Source: Burkholderia seminalis DSM 23518 (GTDB taxonomy: Bacteria; Pseudomonadota; Gammaproteobacteria; Burkholderiales; Burkholderiaceae). From it: a stretch of 64,000 nt of DNA. Below the pieces are notes generated by a model that saw only the letters and a list, made by a program, of their open reading frames with translations, made no database searches and had not been told where the DNA came from. Position 1 is the first letter of the stretch; each line of letters opens with the position of its first letter. Of the stretch, positions 54,735 to 64,000 are shown piece by piece. The stretch spans positions 372,001 to 436,000 of the forward strand of contig NZ_CADFDK010000001.1 of the NCBI RefSeq assembly GCF_902832885.1, written 5' to 3'. A program made the position numbers and the translations under genes.

Positions 54735-57098
54735 ATGACCTATCAAGTTCTCGCACGCAAGTGGCGTCCGAAGGATTTCGCTTCGCTCGTCGGCCAGGAG
54801 CACGTCGTCAGGGCGCTCACGCACGCGCTCGACGGCGGGCGTCTCCATCACGCCTATCTGTTTACCGGAACCCGCGGTGTCGGCAAGACGACGCTGTCGC
54901 GGATCTTCGCCAAGGCGCTCAACTGTGAAACCGGCGTCACGTCGCAGCCCTGCGGCGTGTGCCGCGCCTGTCGCGAGATCGACGAGGGCCGTTTCGTCGA
55001 CTACGTCGAAATGGATGCCGCGAGCAACCGCGGCGTCGACGAGATGGCCGCGCTGCTCGAGCGCGCGGTGTACGCGCCCGTCGATGCGCGCTTCAAGGTC
55101 TACATGATCGACGAAGTGCACATGCTGACGAACCACGCGTTCAACGCGATGCTGAAGACGCTCGAAGAGCCGCCGCCGCACGTCAAGTTCATCCTGGCGA
55201 CGACCGATCCGCAGAAGATTCCCGTCACCGTGCTGTCGCGCTGCCTGCAGTTCAACCTCAAGCAGATGCCGGCCGGGCACATCGTGTCGCATCTCGAGCG
55301 GATCCTCGGCGAAGAGCGCATCACGTTCGAGCCGCAGGCGCTGCGCCTGCTCGCGCGTGCGGCGCAGGGCAGCATGCGCGATGCGCTGTCGCTCACCGAC
55401 CAGGCGATCGCCTATTCGGCGAACGAAGTGACCGAGTCGGCCGTGTCGGGCATGCTCGGCGCGCTCGACCAGACTTACATGGTGCGCCTGCTCGACGCGC
55501 TCGCGGCCGGCAGCGGCCCCGAAATCCTGACGATCGCCGACGAAATGTCGCTGCGCAGCCTGTCGTTCTCGACCGCGCTGCAGGATCTCGCGAGCCTGCT
55601 GCACCGGATCGCGTGGGCGCAGTTCGCGCCGGGATCGGTACTCGACGAATGGCCGGAAGCGGCCGACCTGCGCCGCTTCGCGGAGGCGTTGAGCCCCGAG
55701 CAGGTTCAGTTGTTCTATCAGATCGCGACGGTCGGTCGCGCGGAGCTCGGTCTCGCGCCGGACGAATATGCCGGTTTCACGATGACGCTGCTGCGGATGC
55801 TCGCGTTCGAGCCGGCTGTTGCCGCCGGCGGTGCGCCGGGCGGCCAGCCGTCCGTGCCGCGTGCCGTGCCGGCTCCGCGCGCTGCCGCGGCATCGGCCGC
55901 TGCGGCGAAGCCGGTGTCGGCTGCGCCCGCCGAGGCGGCGCGTCCGCCGGCTGCGGCGGCTGCGCCGATCGTCCCCGCCGCGCGTCCGGCGCCGGCTCGA
56001 TCCGGCGAAGAAGCCAGCCCGCCGGCGGCGAAGCCGGTTGCCGTTCAGGCGCAGGCGCCTGCGCCGGTCGACGCACCTGTCGTCGAAACGCAGCCGGCTG
56101 GAACGGATGCCGCGCAGCAAGCGGCGCCGGCCAGCGACGTGCCGCCACCCGCCCGCAACGAACCCGAGCCGCCCGCGGCCGGCGTCGCCGCGGTTGCATC
56201 GCGAATCGAGGAGCCGGCCGCACCGGCCGCGCCGGCACCGCGCGCTGCGTCGCCGGAACCGGCTGCCCGTCCGGCCGCGCGCGCAGGCGGAGCCGCCGCC
56301 GCGCTCGACGTGCTGCGCAATGCAGGAATGCGCGTGTCGTCCGATCGCGGGCGTGCGGGCGCCGCGCCGAAGCCGGCCGCCCAGCCGGTCGTCGAAAAGC
56401 CGGCCGCGCCGCGTCCCGCCGTGCAGGTGCCGACGCCGCGTGCTGCCGCCCGTGCGCCGCAGGCTGCCGATGCGCGCCCGACGTCGCCGCCGTGGGAGGA
56501 CATCCCGCCCGACGACTACGTGCCGCTCAGCGCCGACGAGATGTTCGGTGGCCCTGACGACGGCTTCGTGCCGGTGTTCGACAGCGGCCCCGACGATGTG
56601 CGCGTGATGCCGAAGCCGGCGGAAGCGCGTCCGTCCGCGCCGGTCGACACGCGCCCGTTGCCGCCCGCGATCGCGCTGGATCCGGTCGGTTTCGACGGCG
56701 AATGGCCGGCGCTGGCCGCGCGCCTGCCGCTGAAGGGCGTCGCGTACCAGCTCGCGTTCAACAGCGAACTGACGGCCGTCGATGCGACCACCCTGAAACT
56801 TTCGGTGCCGGTGCCGCAGTACGCGGACGCCGCGCAGGTGGCGAAGCTGAAGGCGGCGCTGGCCGATGCGCTCGGCAAGCCGGTCGAGGTAGCCGTCGAG
56901 GTCGGGCCCGCGCGGCGCACCGCGGCGGCGCTCGACGCGGCCGCGCGCGCGGCACGCCAGCGCGAGGCCGAGCAGGAGATTCACGGCGATCCGTTCGTCC
57001 AGCAGCTCGTGCGCGACTTCGGTGCGCGCATCGTCGACGGCTCGATCCGTCCGCTCGCCGATTCGGCGCCGGACGGCGTGCCGCCGACGCTGCATTGA
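54735..57098 (+). CDS. dnaX: DNA polymerase III subunit tau/gamma
   Basis: A 787-residue clamp-loader ATPase. MTYQVLARKWRPKDFASLVG is the conserved start, Walker A is GTRGVGKTTL (near residue 48), four zinc cysteines lie in CETGVTSQPCGVCRAC, and the sensor region FILATTDPQKIPVTVLSRCL follows. Residues about 370-620 are a Pro/Ala-rich linker, and the C-terminal tau domain (QLVRDFGARIVDGSIRPL) closes the protein. I see no A-rich slippery site that would make a short gamma. A TACAAT box ends 6 bases before the ATG and there is no Shine-Dalgarno sequence. Confidence 0.95.
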   Translation: MTYQVLARKWRPKDFASLVGQEHVVRALTHALDGGRLHHAYLFTGTRGVGKTTLSRIFAKALNCETGVTSQPCGVCRACREIDEGRFVDYVEMDAASNRGVDEMAALLERAVYAPVDARFKVYMIDEVHMLTNHAFNAMLKTLEEPPPHVKFILATTDPQKIPVTVLSRCLQFNLKQMPAGHIVSHLERILGEERITFEPQALRLLARAAQGSMRDALSLTDQAIAYSANEVTESAVSGMLGALDQTYMVRLLDALAAGSGPEILTIADEMSLRSLSFSTALQDLASLLHRIAWAQFAPGSVLDEWPEAADLRRFAEALSPEQVQLFYQIATVGRAELGLAPDEYAGFTMTLLRMLAFEPAVAAGGAPGGQPSVPRAVPAPRAAAASAAAAKPVSAAPAEAARPPAAAAAPIVPAARPAPARSGEEASPPAAKPVAVQAQAPAPVDAPVVETQPAGTDAAQQAAPASDVPPPARNEPEPPAAGVAAVASRIEEPAAPAAPAPRAASPEPAARPAARAGGAAAALDVLRNAGMRVSSDRGRAGAAPKPAAQPVVEKPAAPRPAVQVPTPRAAARAPQAADARPTSPPWEDIPPDDYVPLSADEMFGGPDDGFVPVFDSGPDDVRVMPKPAEARPSAPVDTRPLPPAIALDPVGFDGEWPALAARLPLKGVAYQLAFNSELTAVDATTLKLSVPVPQYADAAQVAKLKAALADALGKPVEVAVEVGPARRTAAALDAAARAARQREAEQEIHGDPFVQQLVRDFGARIVDGSIRPLADSAPDGVPPTLH

Positions 57099-57193
57099 AC
57101 TGACCGCCCCGCGACAGGCACAATCACGCCCCGCACACATTGGCCGGCACGCGCCGCGTGCCGGTTTTCACACGATCAAGAAGGAGTATTCCC

Positions 57194-57520
57194 ATGTTGA
57201 AAGGCAACCTCGCCGGACTGATGAAGCAAGCGCAGCAAATGCAGGAAAACATGAAGAAGATGCAGGAGCAGCTTGCGCTGATCGAAGTCGAAGGGCAGTC
57301 GGGCGCCGGCCTCGTCAAGGTGACGATGACGTGCCGCAACGAAGTGCGTCGCGTCGCGATCGACCCGAGCCTGCTCGCGGACGACAAGGACATGCTCGAG
57401 GATCTCGTCGCCGCGGCGTTCAACGACGCGGTGCGCAAGGCCGAAGCGACGTCGCAGGAAAAGATGAGCGGCATGACGTCGGGCCTGCCGCTGCCCCCGG
57501 GCTTCAAGCTGCCGTTCTGA
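57194..57520 (+). CDS. YbaB/EbfC nucleoid-associated protein
   Basis: A 108-residue dimeric DNA-binding protein starting [20 protein letters not shown], with a helical tweezer and [20 protein letters not shown] strand region. It ends in the usual [10 protein letters not shown] tail. AAGGAG lies 8 bases upstream of the ATG at 57194. The order dnaX-ybaB-recR is widely conserved and hints at a role in DNA repair or chromosome organisation. Confidence 0.95.
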   Translation: MLKGNLAGLMKQAQQMQENMKKMQEQLALIEVEGQSGAGLVKVTMTCRNEVRRVAIDPSLLADDKDMLEDLVAAAFNDAVRKAEATSQEKMSGMTSGLPLPPGFKLPF

Positions 57521-57551
57521 GCGCGGCGTCCGTGCCACCGTTTGCCGCCGT

Positions 57552-58148
57552 ATGAAACAGCCGTCCGCCCTGTCCGCTCTCGTCGAAGCGTTGCGTGTGC
57601 TGCCCGGCGTCGGGCCGAAATCCGCGCAGCGCATGGCGGTCCACCTGATGCAGCACGACCGCGAGGGCGCGGAGCGGCTCGGCCGGTCGCTGCTGTTCGC
57701 GACCGAGCACCTGCAGCACTGCGAGAAGTGCAACACGTTCACCGAAGCGCAGATCTGCGAGGTCTGCAGCGACGAGGAGCGTGATCCGACGCTGCTGTGC
57801 GTCGTCGAGACGCCTGCCGATCAAATCATGCTCGAGCAGACGATGACGTACCGCGGGCTGTATTTCGTGTTGATGGGGCGACTGAGCCCGCTCGACGGGA
57901 TCGGCCCGAAGGAAATCCATTTCGACCGCCTCGTGCGGCGCGCGTCCGACGGTGTCGTCAAGGAGGTCGTCCTCGCGACCAACTTCACGAACGAGGGCGA
58001 AGCCACCGCCCATTACCTCGGCCAGACGCTGAAGGCGCGCGGCCTCGCGGTCACGCGTCTCGCGCGAGGCGTGCCGGTCGGCGGCGAGCTCGAATACGTC
58101 GACGCGGGCACCATCGCCCGCGCGATGCTCGATCGCCGCACGATGTAA
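57552..58148 (+). CDS. recR: Recombination protein RecR
   Basis: A 198-residue RecR: N-terminal helix-hairpin-helix ([20 protein letters not shown]), a zinc finger ([16 protein letters not shown], residues about 57-72), the Toprim domain ([20 protein letters not shown]) and a C-terminal Walker-B-like segment. With RecF and RecO it loads RecA at single-strand gaps. It lies 31 bp after ybaB. Confidence 0.96.
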   Translation: MKQPSALSALVEALRVLPGVGPKSAQRMAVHLMQHDREGAERLGRSLLFATEHLQHCEKCNTFTEAQICEVCSDEERDPTLLCVVETPADQIMLEQTMTYRGLYFVLMGRLSPLDGIGPKEIHFDRLVRRASDGVVKEVVLATNFTNEGEATAHYLGQTLKARGLAVTRLARGVPVGGELEYVDAGTIARAMLDRRTM

Positions 58149-58196
58149 GCCGGGCGCCGCCGGCAGGCGGCGCCGTTCCTCATGCCAGGGAGACAC

Positions 58197-59402
58197 ATGA
58201 GCACCACCCAGGGCCCGCTCGCGGGCGTTAAAGTGCTCGAATTCGGAACGCTGATCGCGGGGCCGTTCGCATCGCGGCTGTTCGCCGAATTCGGCGCGGA
58301 AGTGATCAAGATCGAGGATCCGAACGGCGGCGACCCGCTGCGCAAGTGGCGCAAGCTCCACCCGGAGCAGGGCGGCACGTCGCTGTGGTGGTCCGTCCAG
58401 GCGCGCAACAAGAAATCGGTCACGCTCAACCTGAAAGCCGACGCCGGCAAGGCGATCGCGCGTCAGCTCGCGAGCGAGGCCGACATCGTGATCGAAAACT
58501 TCCGTCCGGGCCTGCTCGAGAAGCTCGGGCTCGGCTACGACGTGCTGTCGGCCGACAACCCGGGCCTCGTGATGGTGCGCCTGTCCGGCTACGGTCAGAC
58601 GGGCCCGTACCGCGACCGGCCCGGCTTCGGCGCGATCGCCGAATCGATGGGCGGGCTGCGTCACATCACCGGTTATCCCGATCTGCCGCCGCCGCGCATC
58701 GGCATCTCGATCGGCGATTCGATCGCCGCGCTGCACGGCGTGATCGGCGCGCTGATGGCGCTCCATCACCGCAAGGTCAACGGCGGCGCGGGGCAGGTGG
58801 TCGACGTTGCACTGTACGAGGCCGTCTTCAACATGATGGAAAGCGTGGTGCCCGAATACGGCGTGTACGGGATGGTGCGCGAGCGCACCGGCGCGTCGCT
58901 GCCGGGCATCGTGCCGTCGAATACCTATGCGTGCCGCGACGGCAGCATCGTGATCGGCGGCAACAGCGACCCGATCTTCAAGCGGCTGATGAAGGCCATC
59001 GAACGCGACGACCTCGCCGACGATCCCGCGCTTGCGCAAAACGACGGGCGCGTGCCGCGTACGCAGGAGATCGACGACGCGATCGCCGCGTGGCTCGCGC
59101 CGCGCACGATCGACGAGGCGCTCGTCGTGCTCAACGCGGCCGACGTGCCGGCCGGGCGCATCTACAGCGCCGCCGACATGTTCACCGATCCGCAGTTCGT
59201 CGCGCGGCAGATGATCCAGCGTTTCAAGCTGGCCGACGGTACCGACATTCCGCTGCCGAACATCACGCCGAAGCTGTCGGATACGCCGGGTGAAACGCGC
59301 TGGCTCGGGCCGGAACTCGGCGAGCATACGGACGAGGTGCTGCGCGGCCTCGGCTACGACGCGCAGGCGATCGCCGCGCTGCGCGAAGCGGGCGCGATCT
59401 AG
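58197..59402 (+). CDS. CaiB/BaiF-family (class III) CoA transferase
   Basis: A 401-residue protein. [56 protein letters not shown] and [20 protein letters not shown] (with the catalytic aspartate) mark the family, which moves CoA between carboxylic acids. The substrate cannot be inferred from sequence or neighbours. The ATG at 58197 follows CCAGGGAGACAC; an ATG five codons earlier lacks a ribosome binding site. A perfect hairpin without T tract (59506-59526) lies downstream. Confidence 0.9.
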   Translation: MSTTQGPLAGVKVLEFGTLIAGPFASRLFAEFGAEVIKIEDPNGGDPLRKWRKLHPEQGGTSLWWSVQARNKKSVTLNLKADAGKAIARQLASEADIVIENFRPGLLEKLGLGYDVLSADNPGLVMVRLSGYGQTGPYRDRPGFGAIAESMGGLRHITGYPDLPPPRIGISIGDSIAALHGVIGALMALHHRKVNGGAGQVVDVALYEAVFNMMESVVPEYGVYGMVRERTGASLPGIVPSNTYACRDGSIVIGGNSDPIFKRLMKAIERDDLADDPALAQNDGRVPRTQEIDDAIAAWLAPRTIDEALVVLNAADVPAGRIYSAADMFTDPQFVARQMIQRFKLADGTDIPLPNITPKLSDTPGETRWLGPELGEHTDEVLRGLGYDAQAIAALREAGAI

Positions 59403-59611
59403 GGGAAGCGCCCGCGGACCTGTCGCGTCGCGCCAGATCCGCGACGGGACGGCTTTCGAGAAGGAAAACCCGGGGCAGCCACGCGTTTTCCCGGGCATGC
59501 GGAAGGCCGCCGCGCAATGCGGCGGCGCACCGTGCGCGCATGCGTGCCCCGTCCGTCCGCGCTCGCCGGACTGTCGCTCTCGCGCCATCTTTCCTCGGTT
59601 ACAATCGCCGG

Positions 59612-60373
59612 ATGCGAATCCTACTCAGCAACGACGACGGCTATCTTGCCCCCGGTCTCGCCGCGCTCAGCGAAGCGCTGCAGCCGCTGGGCGAGCTCAC
59701 GGTGATCGCGCCCGAGCAGAACTGCAGCGGCGCGTCGAATTCCCTCACGTTGTCGCGGCCGCTGTCGGTGCAGCGTGCGGCGGGTACGGGTTTCTTCTAC
59801 GTGAACGGCACGCCGACCGATTCGGTGCACGTCGCGTTGACGGGGATGGCCGGCGCGAGGCCGGATCTCGTCGTTTCCGGAATCAACAACGGCCAGAACA
59901 TGGGCGAAGACACGCTCTATTCAGGGACAGTTGCGGCCGCCACCGAAGGCATCATGTTCGGCGTGCCGGCCATCGCCTTCTCGCTGGCCGACAAGGGCTG
60001 GGCCCATCTGGCGGACGCCGCGCGCGTCGCCGCGGAAATCGTCGAGCACTACCTCGCGCATCCGCTGCCGGGCAACCCGCTGCTGAACGTCAATATTCCG
60101 AATCTGCCGTACGACGCGCTGAAGGGCTGGCAGGTCACGCGCCTGGGCAAGCGTCATCCGTCGCAGCCGGTGATTCGCCAGACCGACCCGCGCGGCGAGC
60201 CGGTCTACTGGATCGGCGCGGCGGGCGCGGCGCTGGACGCGAGCGACGGCACCGATTTCTACGCCGTCGCAAACGGTTTCGTGTCGATCACGCCGCTGCA
60301 GCTCGACCTCACGCATACGCAGATGCTGCCCGCGACGCGCGAATGGGCGCGCGCCGGAGGGCGGGCTTCATGA
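59612..60373 (+). CDS. surE: 5'-nucleotidase SurE
   Basis: A 253-residue SurE starting [20 protein letters not shown], where the paired aspartates bind the metal. [26 protein letters not shown] and [20 protein letters not shown] complete the active site. It dephosphorylates nucleoside monophosphates and short polyphosphates, linked to stationary-phase survival. The start has no Shine-Dalgarno sequence and lies 6 bases after TACAAT. Its stop overlaps the pcm start by 4 bases. First gene of surE-pcm-nlpD-rpoS. Confidence 0.95.
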   Translation: MRILLSNDDGYLAPGLAALSEALQPLGELTVIAPEQNCSGASNSLTLSRPLSVQRAAGTGFFYVNGTPTDSVHVALTGMAGARPDLVVSGINNGQNMGEDTLYSGTVAAATEGIMFGVPAIAFSLADKGWAHLADAARVAAEIVEHYLAHPLPGNPLLNVNIPNLPYDALKGWQVTRLGKRHPSQPVIRQTDPRGEPVYWIGAAGAALDASDGTDFYAVANGFVSITPLQLDLTHTQMLPATREWARAGGRAS

Positions 60374-61302
60374 GCGGCGAGCGCGCGAAGCGGTTTCCGC
60401 TCGCGCTCGAAGATCTCAAGCGAGCGCCACGCAAATCGGAAGGTCGGACCGGTGAACGCCATGCGGCGGGCGCGGTGTCGAAGGCGGCCGACAAGCCCGC
60501 TGCCGTGCTGAAACCGGTTGCGGTAAAGCCCGCTGCCGGGCGGTCGGCGTTGCCCGGTCCCGTCGCCGCGAAGCCCGCGACCGCGCCGAAGCCGACCGCG
60601 CCGAAGCCCGCGATGCCGAAACCGGCTGCGCCGAGCGTCGCGCCGGCCGGCGCGTTCGCGCTCACGTCGGAACGGGTGCGCGAGCGGATGGTCGAACGAC
60701 TGCGCGCGAACGGTGTGACCGACGCGCGCGTGCTGGACGCGATGGCCGCGGTGCCGCGCCACATGTTCGTGGATCCGGGGCTCGCGACGCAGGCCTACGA
60801 GGATTCGGCGTTGCCGATCGGCCACCAGCAAACCATTTCCAAGCCGTCGGTCGTCGCGCGCATGATCGAGCTCGCGATGGCCGGCCGCACACTCGAGCGC
60901 GTCCTCGAGATCGGCACGGGATGCGGCTATCAGGCCGCCGTGCTGAGCCACGTGGCACGCGACGTGTATTCGATTGAACGCATCAAGCCGCTCTACGAGC
61001 GCGCCAAGCTGAACCTGCGGCCGCTGCGCGTGCCGAACATCCGTCTGCACTACGGCGACGGGCGTGTCGGCCTGCCGTCCGCGGCCCCGTTCGACGCGAT
61101 CGTGATCGCGGCGGCGGGGCTCGACGTGCCGCAGGCGCTGCTCGAGCAGCTCGCGATCGGCGGGCGGCTCGTCGCGCCGGTCGGCGCGCAGAGCGGGCAG
61201 CACCAGGTGCTCACGCTCGTCGAGCGCGTCGCGCACGCGCAATGGCGAGAGTCCCGGCTTGATCGCGTTTTCTTTGTCCCTTTAAAATCCGGAGTGATTT
61301 GA
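60370..61302 (+). CDS. pcm: Protein-L-isoaspartate O-methyltransferase with N-terminal extension
   Basis: A 310-residue protein. The first 95 residues are Lys/Pro/Ala-rich (repeats such as [16 protein letters not shown]) and unlike the family. The methyltransferase domain then runs from [20 protein letters not shown], with [20 protein letters not shown] and the SAM motif [19 protein letters not shown]. It methylates isoaspartate in aged proteins so they can be repaired. Its ATG overlaps the surE stop. The enterobacterial enzyme is about 208 residues, so the extension is the oddity. Confidence 0.93.
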   Translation: MSGERAKRFPLALEDLKRAPRKSEGRTGERHAAGAVSKAADKPAAVLKPVAVKPAAGRSALPGPVAAKPATAPKPTAPKPAMPKPAAPSVAPAGAFALTSERVRERMVERLRANGVTDARVLDAMAAVPRHMFVDPGLATQAYEDSALPIGHQQTISKPSVVARMIELAMAGRTLERVLEIGTGCGYQAAVLSHVARDVYSIERIKPLYERAKLNLRPLRVPNIRLHYGDGRVGLPSAAPFDAIVIAAAGLDVPQALLEQLAIGGRLVAPVGAQSGQHQVLTLVERVAHAQWRESRLDRVFFVPLKSGVI

Positions 61303-61307
61303 AACCG

Positions 61308-62195
61308 ATGAGTATGTTGCGCGCGATGCAAAACAACCGATCCAGGGAACCGCTCACGCTCGCCCAGCGCGCGATCTGTGTGGCTGCGCTCTCCACGCTA
61401 CTGGCCGCCTGTGCGACGCGGCTCGACAACGCGCCTGTCGTCGATCGCTCCGGCTCGCTCGGCACGACCGGCGCCGCGCAGCCCGCGGTGCCGCTCGGCC
61501 CGCCGCCGCCGGGCTTCTACCGCGTGAAACCGGGCGACACGCTGTACCGGATTGCGCTCGAGAACGGGCAGAACTATCGCGACATCGCGTCGTGGAACAA
61601 CCTGGCGAACCCGAACCAGATCGAAGTCGACCAGTTGCTGCGCGTGGCGCCGCCGGGCGGTGCCGCCGTTGCGGGCGCACCGGCCACCGCGCCGATCGCG
61701 GGTGCGGCCGTGGCGACCGCGCCGCTGAGCAGCGGTCCGGCCACGCCGGCCGCCGGCACGTCGTCCACGCTCGCGACGCCGCCGGCCGCGGCGACCGGAT
61801 CCAGCGATACGGCGGCGGCCCCGAGCGGCCCCGTGACGTTCGCGTGGCCCGCGCGCGGCCCCGTGCTGAACGGGTTCGACGACGCGAAGAACAAGGGTGT
61901 CAATATCGGCGGGTCCGCCGGCGAGGCCGTGAAGGCGGCAGCGGACGGCCGCGTCGTTTACTCCGGCAATGGCCTGCGTGGTTACGGCAACCTCATTATC
62001 ATCAAACACGATGCAACTTACCTCACGGCGTATGCACACAATCGCGCTTTGATGGTAAAAGAGGGGGACGCGGTAACGAAGGGGCAGAAGATCGCCGAGA
62101 TGGGTAACAGCGACGCCGACCGCGTGATGCTGCATTTCGAGGTTCGCCGGCAGGGTAAGCCTGTCGATCCGCTGAAGTATTTGCCGCCTCAATAA
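61308..62195 (+). CDS. nlpD: NlpD-type LysM/LytM lipoprotein (amidase activator)
   Basis: A 295-residue outer-membrane lipoprotein: signal and lipobox LSTLLAACAT, LysM domain (YRVKPGDTLYRIALENGQNY, near residue 70), Ala/Pro-rich linker, and C-terminal LytM domain (FAWPARGPVLNGFDDAKNKG ... VMLHFEVRRQGKPVDPLKYL). The metal-binding residues of active LytM enzymes are lost (the first His and Asp are replaced in NKGVNIG, and HxH reads MLH), as expected for NlpD, which activates AmiC at the septum. ATG at 61308 is used; TTG at 61299, nearer to GGAG, is a real alternative. Confidence 0.92.
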   Translation: MSMLRAMQNNRSREPLTLAQRAICVAALSTLLAACATRLDNAPVVDRSGSLGTTGAAQPAVPLGPPPPGFYRVKPGDTLYRIALENGQNYRDIASWNNLANPNQIEVDQLLRVAPPGGAAVAGAPATAPIAGAAVATAPLSSGPATPAAGTSSTLATPPAAATGSSDTAAAPSGPVTFAWPARGPVLNGFDDAKNKGVNIGGSAGEAVKAAADGRVVYSGNGLRGYGNLIIIKHDATYLTAYAHNRALMVKEGDAVTKGQKIAEMGNSDADRVMLHFEVRRQGKPVDPLKYLPPQ

Positions 62196-62206
62196 CCGAG
62201 ACGACC

Positions 62207-63295
62207 ATGCCGAAATCGAAGCGCCACGAGCCGCAAGCCGAATCTGAGAAGATCAGTCGTGCCACGCAAGCATCGGTGGGGCGAGCTGGTGCTTCGACGG
62301 ACGACGAGGACGATATCGCGGACAACGAGCGCGATATCGAGGCACGCGACGCCGAGGTGGACGGCGGCGACGACGAGCGCGAAGGCCGCCCGGAAGCATC
62401 GCCCGATGTCGACGATTTCCGCACGCTGCTGCAGGCCGAGCTCACGGCCGACACGATCCAGCATTACCTGAACCGAATCAGCGTGAAGCCGCTGCTGACC
62501 GTCGAGGAAGAGCAGCGCTATTCCCGCCTGGCGAAGGCCGGCGAATTCGAGGCGCGGCAGGTGATGATCGAGCGCAACCTGCGTCTCGTCGTCAGTATCG
62601 CGAAGGGGTATCTGAACCGCGGCGTCCCGCTGCTCGACCTGATCGAGGAAGGCAACCTCGGCCTCATGCACGCGATCGAGAAGTTCGACCCGACGCGCGG
62701 GTTCCGTTTCTCGACCTATGCGACGTGGTGGATCCGGCAGAGCATCGAACGGGCGATCATGAACCAGGCCCGCACGGTGCGCCTGCCCGTGCACGTGATC
62801 CGCGAGCTGAACCAGGTGCTGCGCGCGAAGCGCCACCTCGAAAAGAATTCGATGTCGACGGGCGAGGCGGCCGAGCGCCGCGAAGCCAGCATCGACGACA
62901 TCGCCTATCTCACCGGCAAGACCGCCGAGGAAGTCACCGACATCCTCGCGCTCAACGAGCATACGGCGTCGCTCGACGCGCCGCTCGACCTCGATCCCGC
63001 GAGCAGCCTGCTCGACCTGTTGCCCGACGACCAGAGCCAGTCGCCCGATGCCGAGGTGCAGCACCGCGAGCTCGAGACGCTGACGCGCGCATGGCTGTCG
63101 CGTCTGTCGGACAAGCATCGGCACGTGATCGAACGCCGCTTCGGCCTGAACCACATCGAACCGGCGACGCTCGAGGAGCTCGCCGACGAGATGGGGCTGA
63201 CGCGCGAGCGCGTGCGGCAGATCCAGCAGGAAGCGCTGGTGCGCCTCAAGCGGTTCTTTGCCTCCAACGGCGTGCGCAAGGACGCCGTTCTGTAA
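62207..63295 (+). CDS. rpoS: Stationary-phase sigma factor RpoS
   Basis: A 362-residue sigma-70-family factor without the large non-conserved region. Region 1.2 is ADTIQHYLNRISVKPLLTVE; region 2 includes RNLRLVVSIAKGYLNRGVPL and FRFSTYATWWIRQSIERAIM; region 4 has LEELADEMGLTRERVRQIQQ. The N-terminal 70 residues are strongly acidic. It directs general stress and stationary-phase transcription. It follows nlpD by 11 bp, the universal neighbourhood of rpoS; as in E. coli, a major promoter may lie inside nlpD, though I could not pick one out. Confidence 0.96.
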   Translation: MPKSKRHEPQAESEKISRATQASVGRAGASTDDEDDIADNERDIEARDAEVDGGDDEREGRPEASPDVDDFRTLLQAELTADTIQHYLNRISVKPLLTVEEEQRYSRLAKAGEFEARQVMIERNLRLVVSIAKGYLNRGVPLLDLIEEGNLGLMHAIEKFDPTRGFRFSTYATWWIRQSIERAIMNQARTVRLPVHVIRELNQVLRAKRHLEKNSMSTGEAAERREASIDDIAYLTGKTAEEVTDILALNEHTASLDAPLDLDPASSLLDLLPDDQSQSPDAEVQHRELETLTRAWLSRLSDKHRHVIERRFGLNHIEPATLEELADEMGLTRERVRQIQQEALVRLKRFFASNGVRKDAVL

Positions 63296-63298
63296 CCG

Positions 63299-64000
63299 AT
63301 GACTCCGATTCTTGTTTTTGACATCGAGACGATTCCCGATGTCGACGGCATTCGCCGTCTGGAAGACCTCCCTGCAACGCTCGACGATGCCGCGGTGGCC
63401 GAACATGCATTCGCCGCGCGCCGCGAGAAGACCGGCAGCGATTTCCTGCCGCATCACCTGCAGCGGATCGCCGCGATCTCGTGCGTGTTCCGCGACAACA
63501 ACGGTTTTCGCGTGCGCTCGCTCGGCACGCCGCAGGACAACGAAGCGACGCTGATCCAGTCGTTCTACCGCGTGATCGAGAAATACACGCCGCAGCTCGT
63601 GTCGTGGAACGGCGGTGGCTTCGACCTGCCGGTGCTCCATTATCGCGCGCTCGTGCACGGTATCCCCGCGACCCGCTACTGGGATCTCGGCGAGGACGAC
63701 CGCGAATTCAAGTGGAACAACTACATCTCGCGCTATCACACGCGGCATACCGACCTGATGGACGTGCTCGCGATGTATCAGGCGCGCGCGAACGCGCCGC
63801 TCGACGCGCTGGCGAAGCTGTGCGGCTTTCCGGGCAAGCTCGGGATGGACGGCAGCCAGGTGTGGCCGGCGTTCCGCGATGGCCGGATCGACGAAATCCG
63901 CAACTATTGCGAAACCGACGTCGTCAACACCTATCTGCTGTACTGCCGGTTCCAGTTGATGCGCGGCGGCCTGACACCGAGCGAGTATGCGGACGAGATC
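63299..64000 (+). CDS. Predicted 3'-5' exonuclease, PolB-like DEDDy type (cut by the right edge)
   Basis: The first 234 residues are present and the frame is still open at the edge. ILVFDIETIPDVDG gives the first D and E, SWNGGGFDLPVLHYR the third acidic residue, and IRNYCETDVVNTYLLYC the YxxxD of DEDDy exonucleases. DNA_pol_B_exo2-type proteins of this kind are stand-alone exonuclease domains; their role is not settled. ATG at 63299 is three bases after the rpoS stop, so it is probably transcribed with rpoS. Confidence 0.88.
   Translation, partial: MTPILVFDIETIPDVDGIRRLEDLPATLDDAAVAEHAFAARREKTGSDFLPHHLQRIAAISCVFRDNNGFRVRSLGTPQDNEATLIQSFYRVIEKYTPQLVSWNGGGFDLPVLHYRALVHGIPATRYWDLGEDDREFKWNNYISRYHTRHTDLMDVLAMYQARANAPLDALAKLCGFPGKLGMDGSQVWPAFRDGRIDEIRNYCETDVVNTYLLYCRFQLMRGGLTPSEYADEI

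Noticed and set aside
54735-57098. Programmed frameshift in dnaX producing a gamma subunit
   Set aside because: I looked for an A-rich slippery heptamer followed by a stem and saw none; the gene reads through to full-length tau.
61308-62195. NlpD as an active M23 peptidase
   Set aside because: Three of the metal-binding positions are replaced, so it is a degenerate LytM domain acting as an activator.

Overview
The window is high-GC chromosomal DNA, almost wall-to-wall with core genes on both strands. It most likely comes from a Burkholderia species of the cepacia-complex type, primary chromosome. I base this on three things seen together: a split arn operon, an acetoin operon with its own lipoyl synthase, and the betaproteobacterial rpsF-priB-rpsR-rplI and surE-pcm-nlpD-rpoS orders. 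The genus call is inference. I found no rRNA, tRNA, CRISPR array, insertion sequence, prophage or integrase. The one structural RNA gene I can support is the SRP 4.5S RNA.

Layout. 1-5.2 kb: the end of a LysM/BON-type gene, then the glyoxylate-to-glycerate operon gcl-hyi-glxR with a divergent LysR regulator. 5.3-6.8 kb: an ECF sigma factor and its zinc-finger anti-sigma factor. 7.0-10.1 kb: rpsF-priB-rpsR-rplI and dnaB, with a clear promoter and a hairpin leader that may bind S6:S18. 10.2-15.1 kb: DUF47-PiT phosphate uptake, an NlpC/P60 lipoprotein, and a PIN-PhoH protein. 15.4-23.4 kb: bcp and the lipid A aminoarabinose operon (arnT, an ArnE-like protein, arnB, arnC, separate formyltransferase and decarboxylase genes, arnD). 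23.4-30.5 kb: a Mth938-type protein, alaA-hom-thrC and moeA-moaD-moaE. 30.5-36 kb: a truncated haemoglobin, NsrR, heat-shock clpB, a YidB-like protein and a ComEA-like protein. 36-45.5 kb: a MerR/carboxymuconolactone-decarboxylase pair and the acetoin system (AcoR; acoX, SDR, acoA, acoB, acoC, lipoyl synthase) with a near-perfect sigma-54 promoter. 45.5-54.1 kb: MATE exporter, GT-C glycosyltransferase, rpmE2, mtfA, an MFS/MerR efflux pair, rho and trxA. 54.5-64 kb: ffs, dnaX-ybaB-recR, a CaiB-family CoA transferase, surE-pcm-nlpD-rpoS and the start of a DEDDy exonuclease gene.

The genes form compact modules, many joined by 4-base ATGA overlaps (arn genes, surE/pcm, MerR/MFS). Several have promoters or operators that can be read directly: sigma-70 for rpsF, ffs and rho; sigma-32 for clpB; sigma-54 for acoX; 19-bp-spacer MerR promoters at 36.07 and 52.24 kb; and a candidate NsrR site at 31.18 kb.

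I did not find a clearly new biological system. The points most worth a second look are the acetoin operon (AcoX of unknown function, a dedicated lipoyl synthase, no E3 gene, inverted repeats as possible AcoR sites), the GT-C/MATE gene pair, the lone ArnE-like protein, the unusual cysteine spacing in NsrR, and three genes whose -10-like box sits directly before an ATG with no ribosome binding site.
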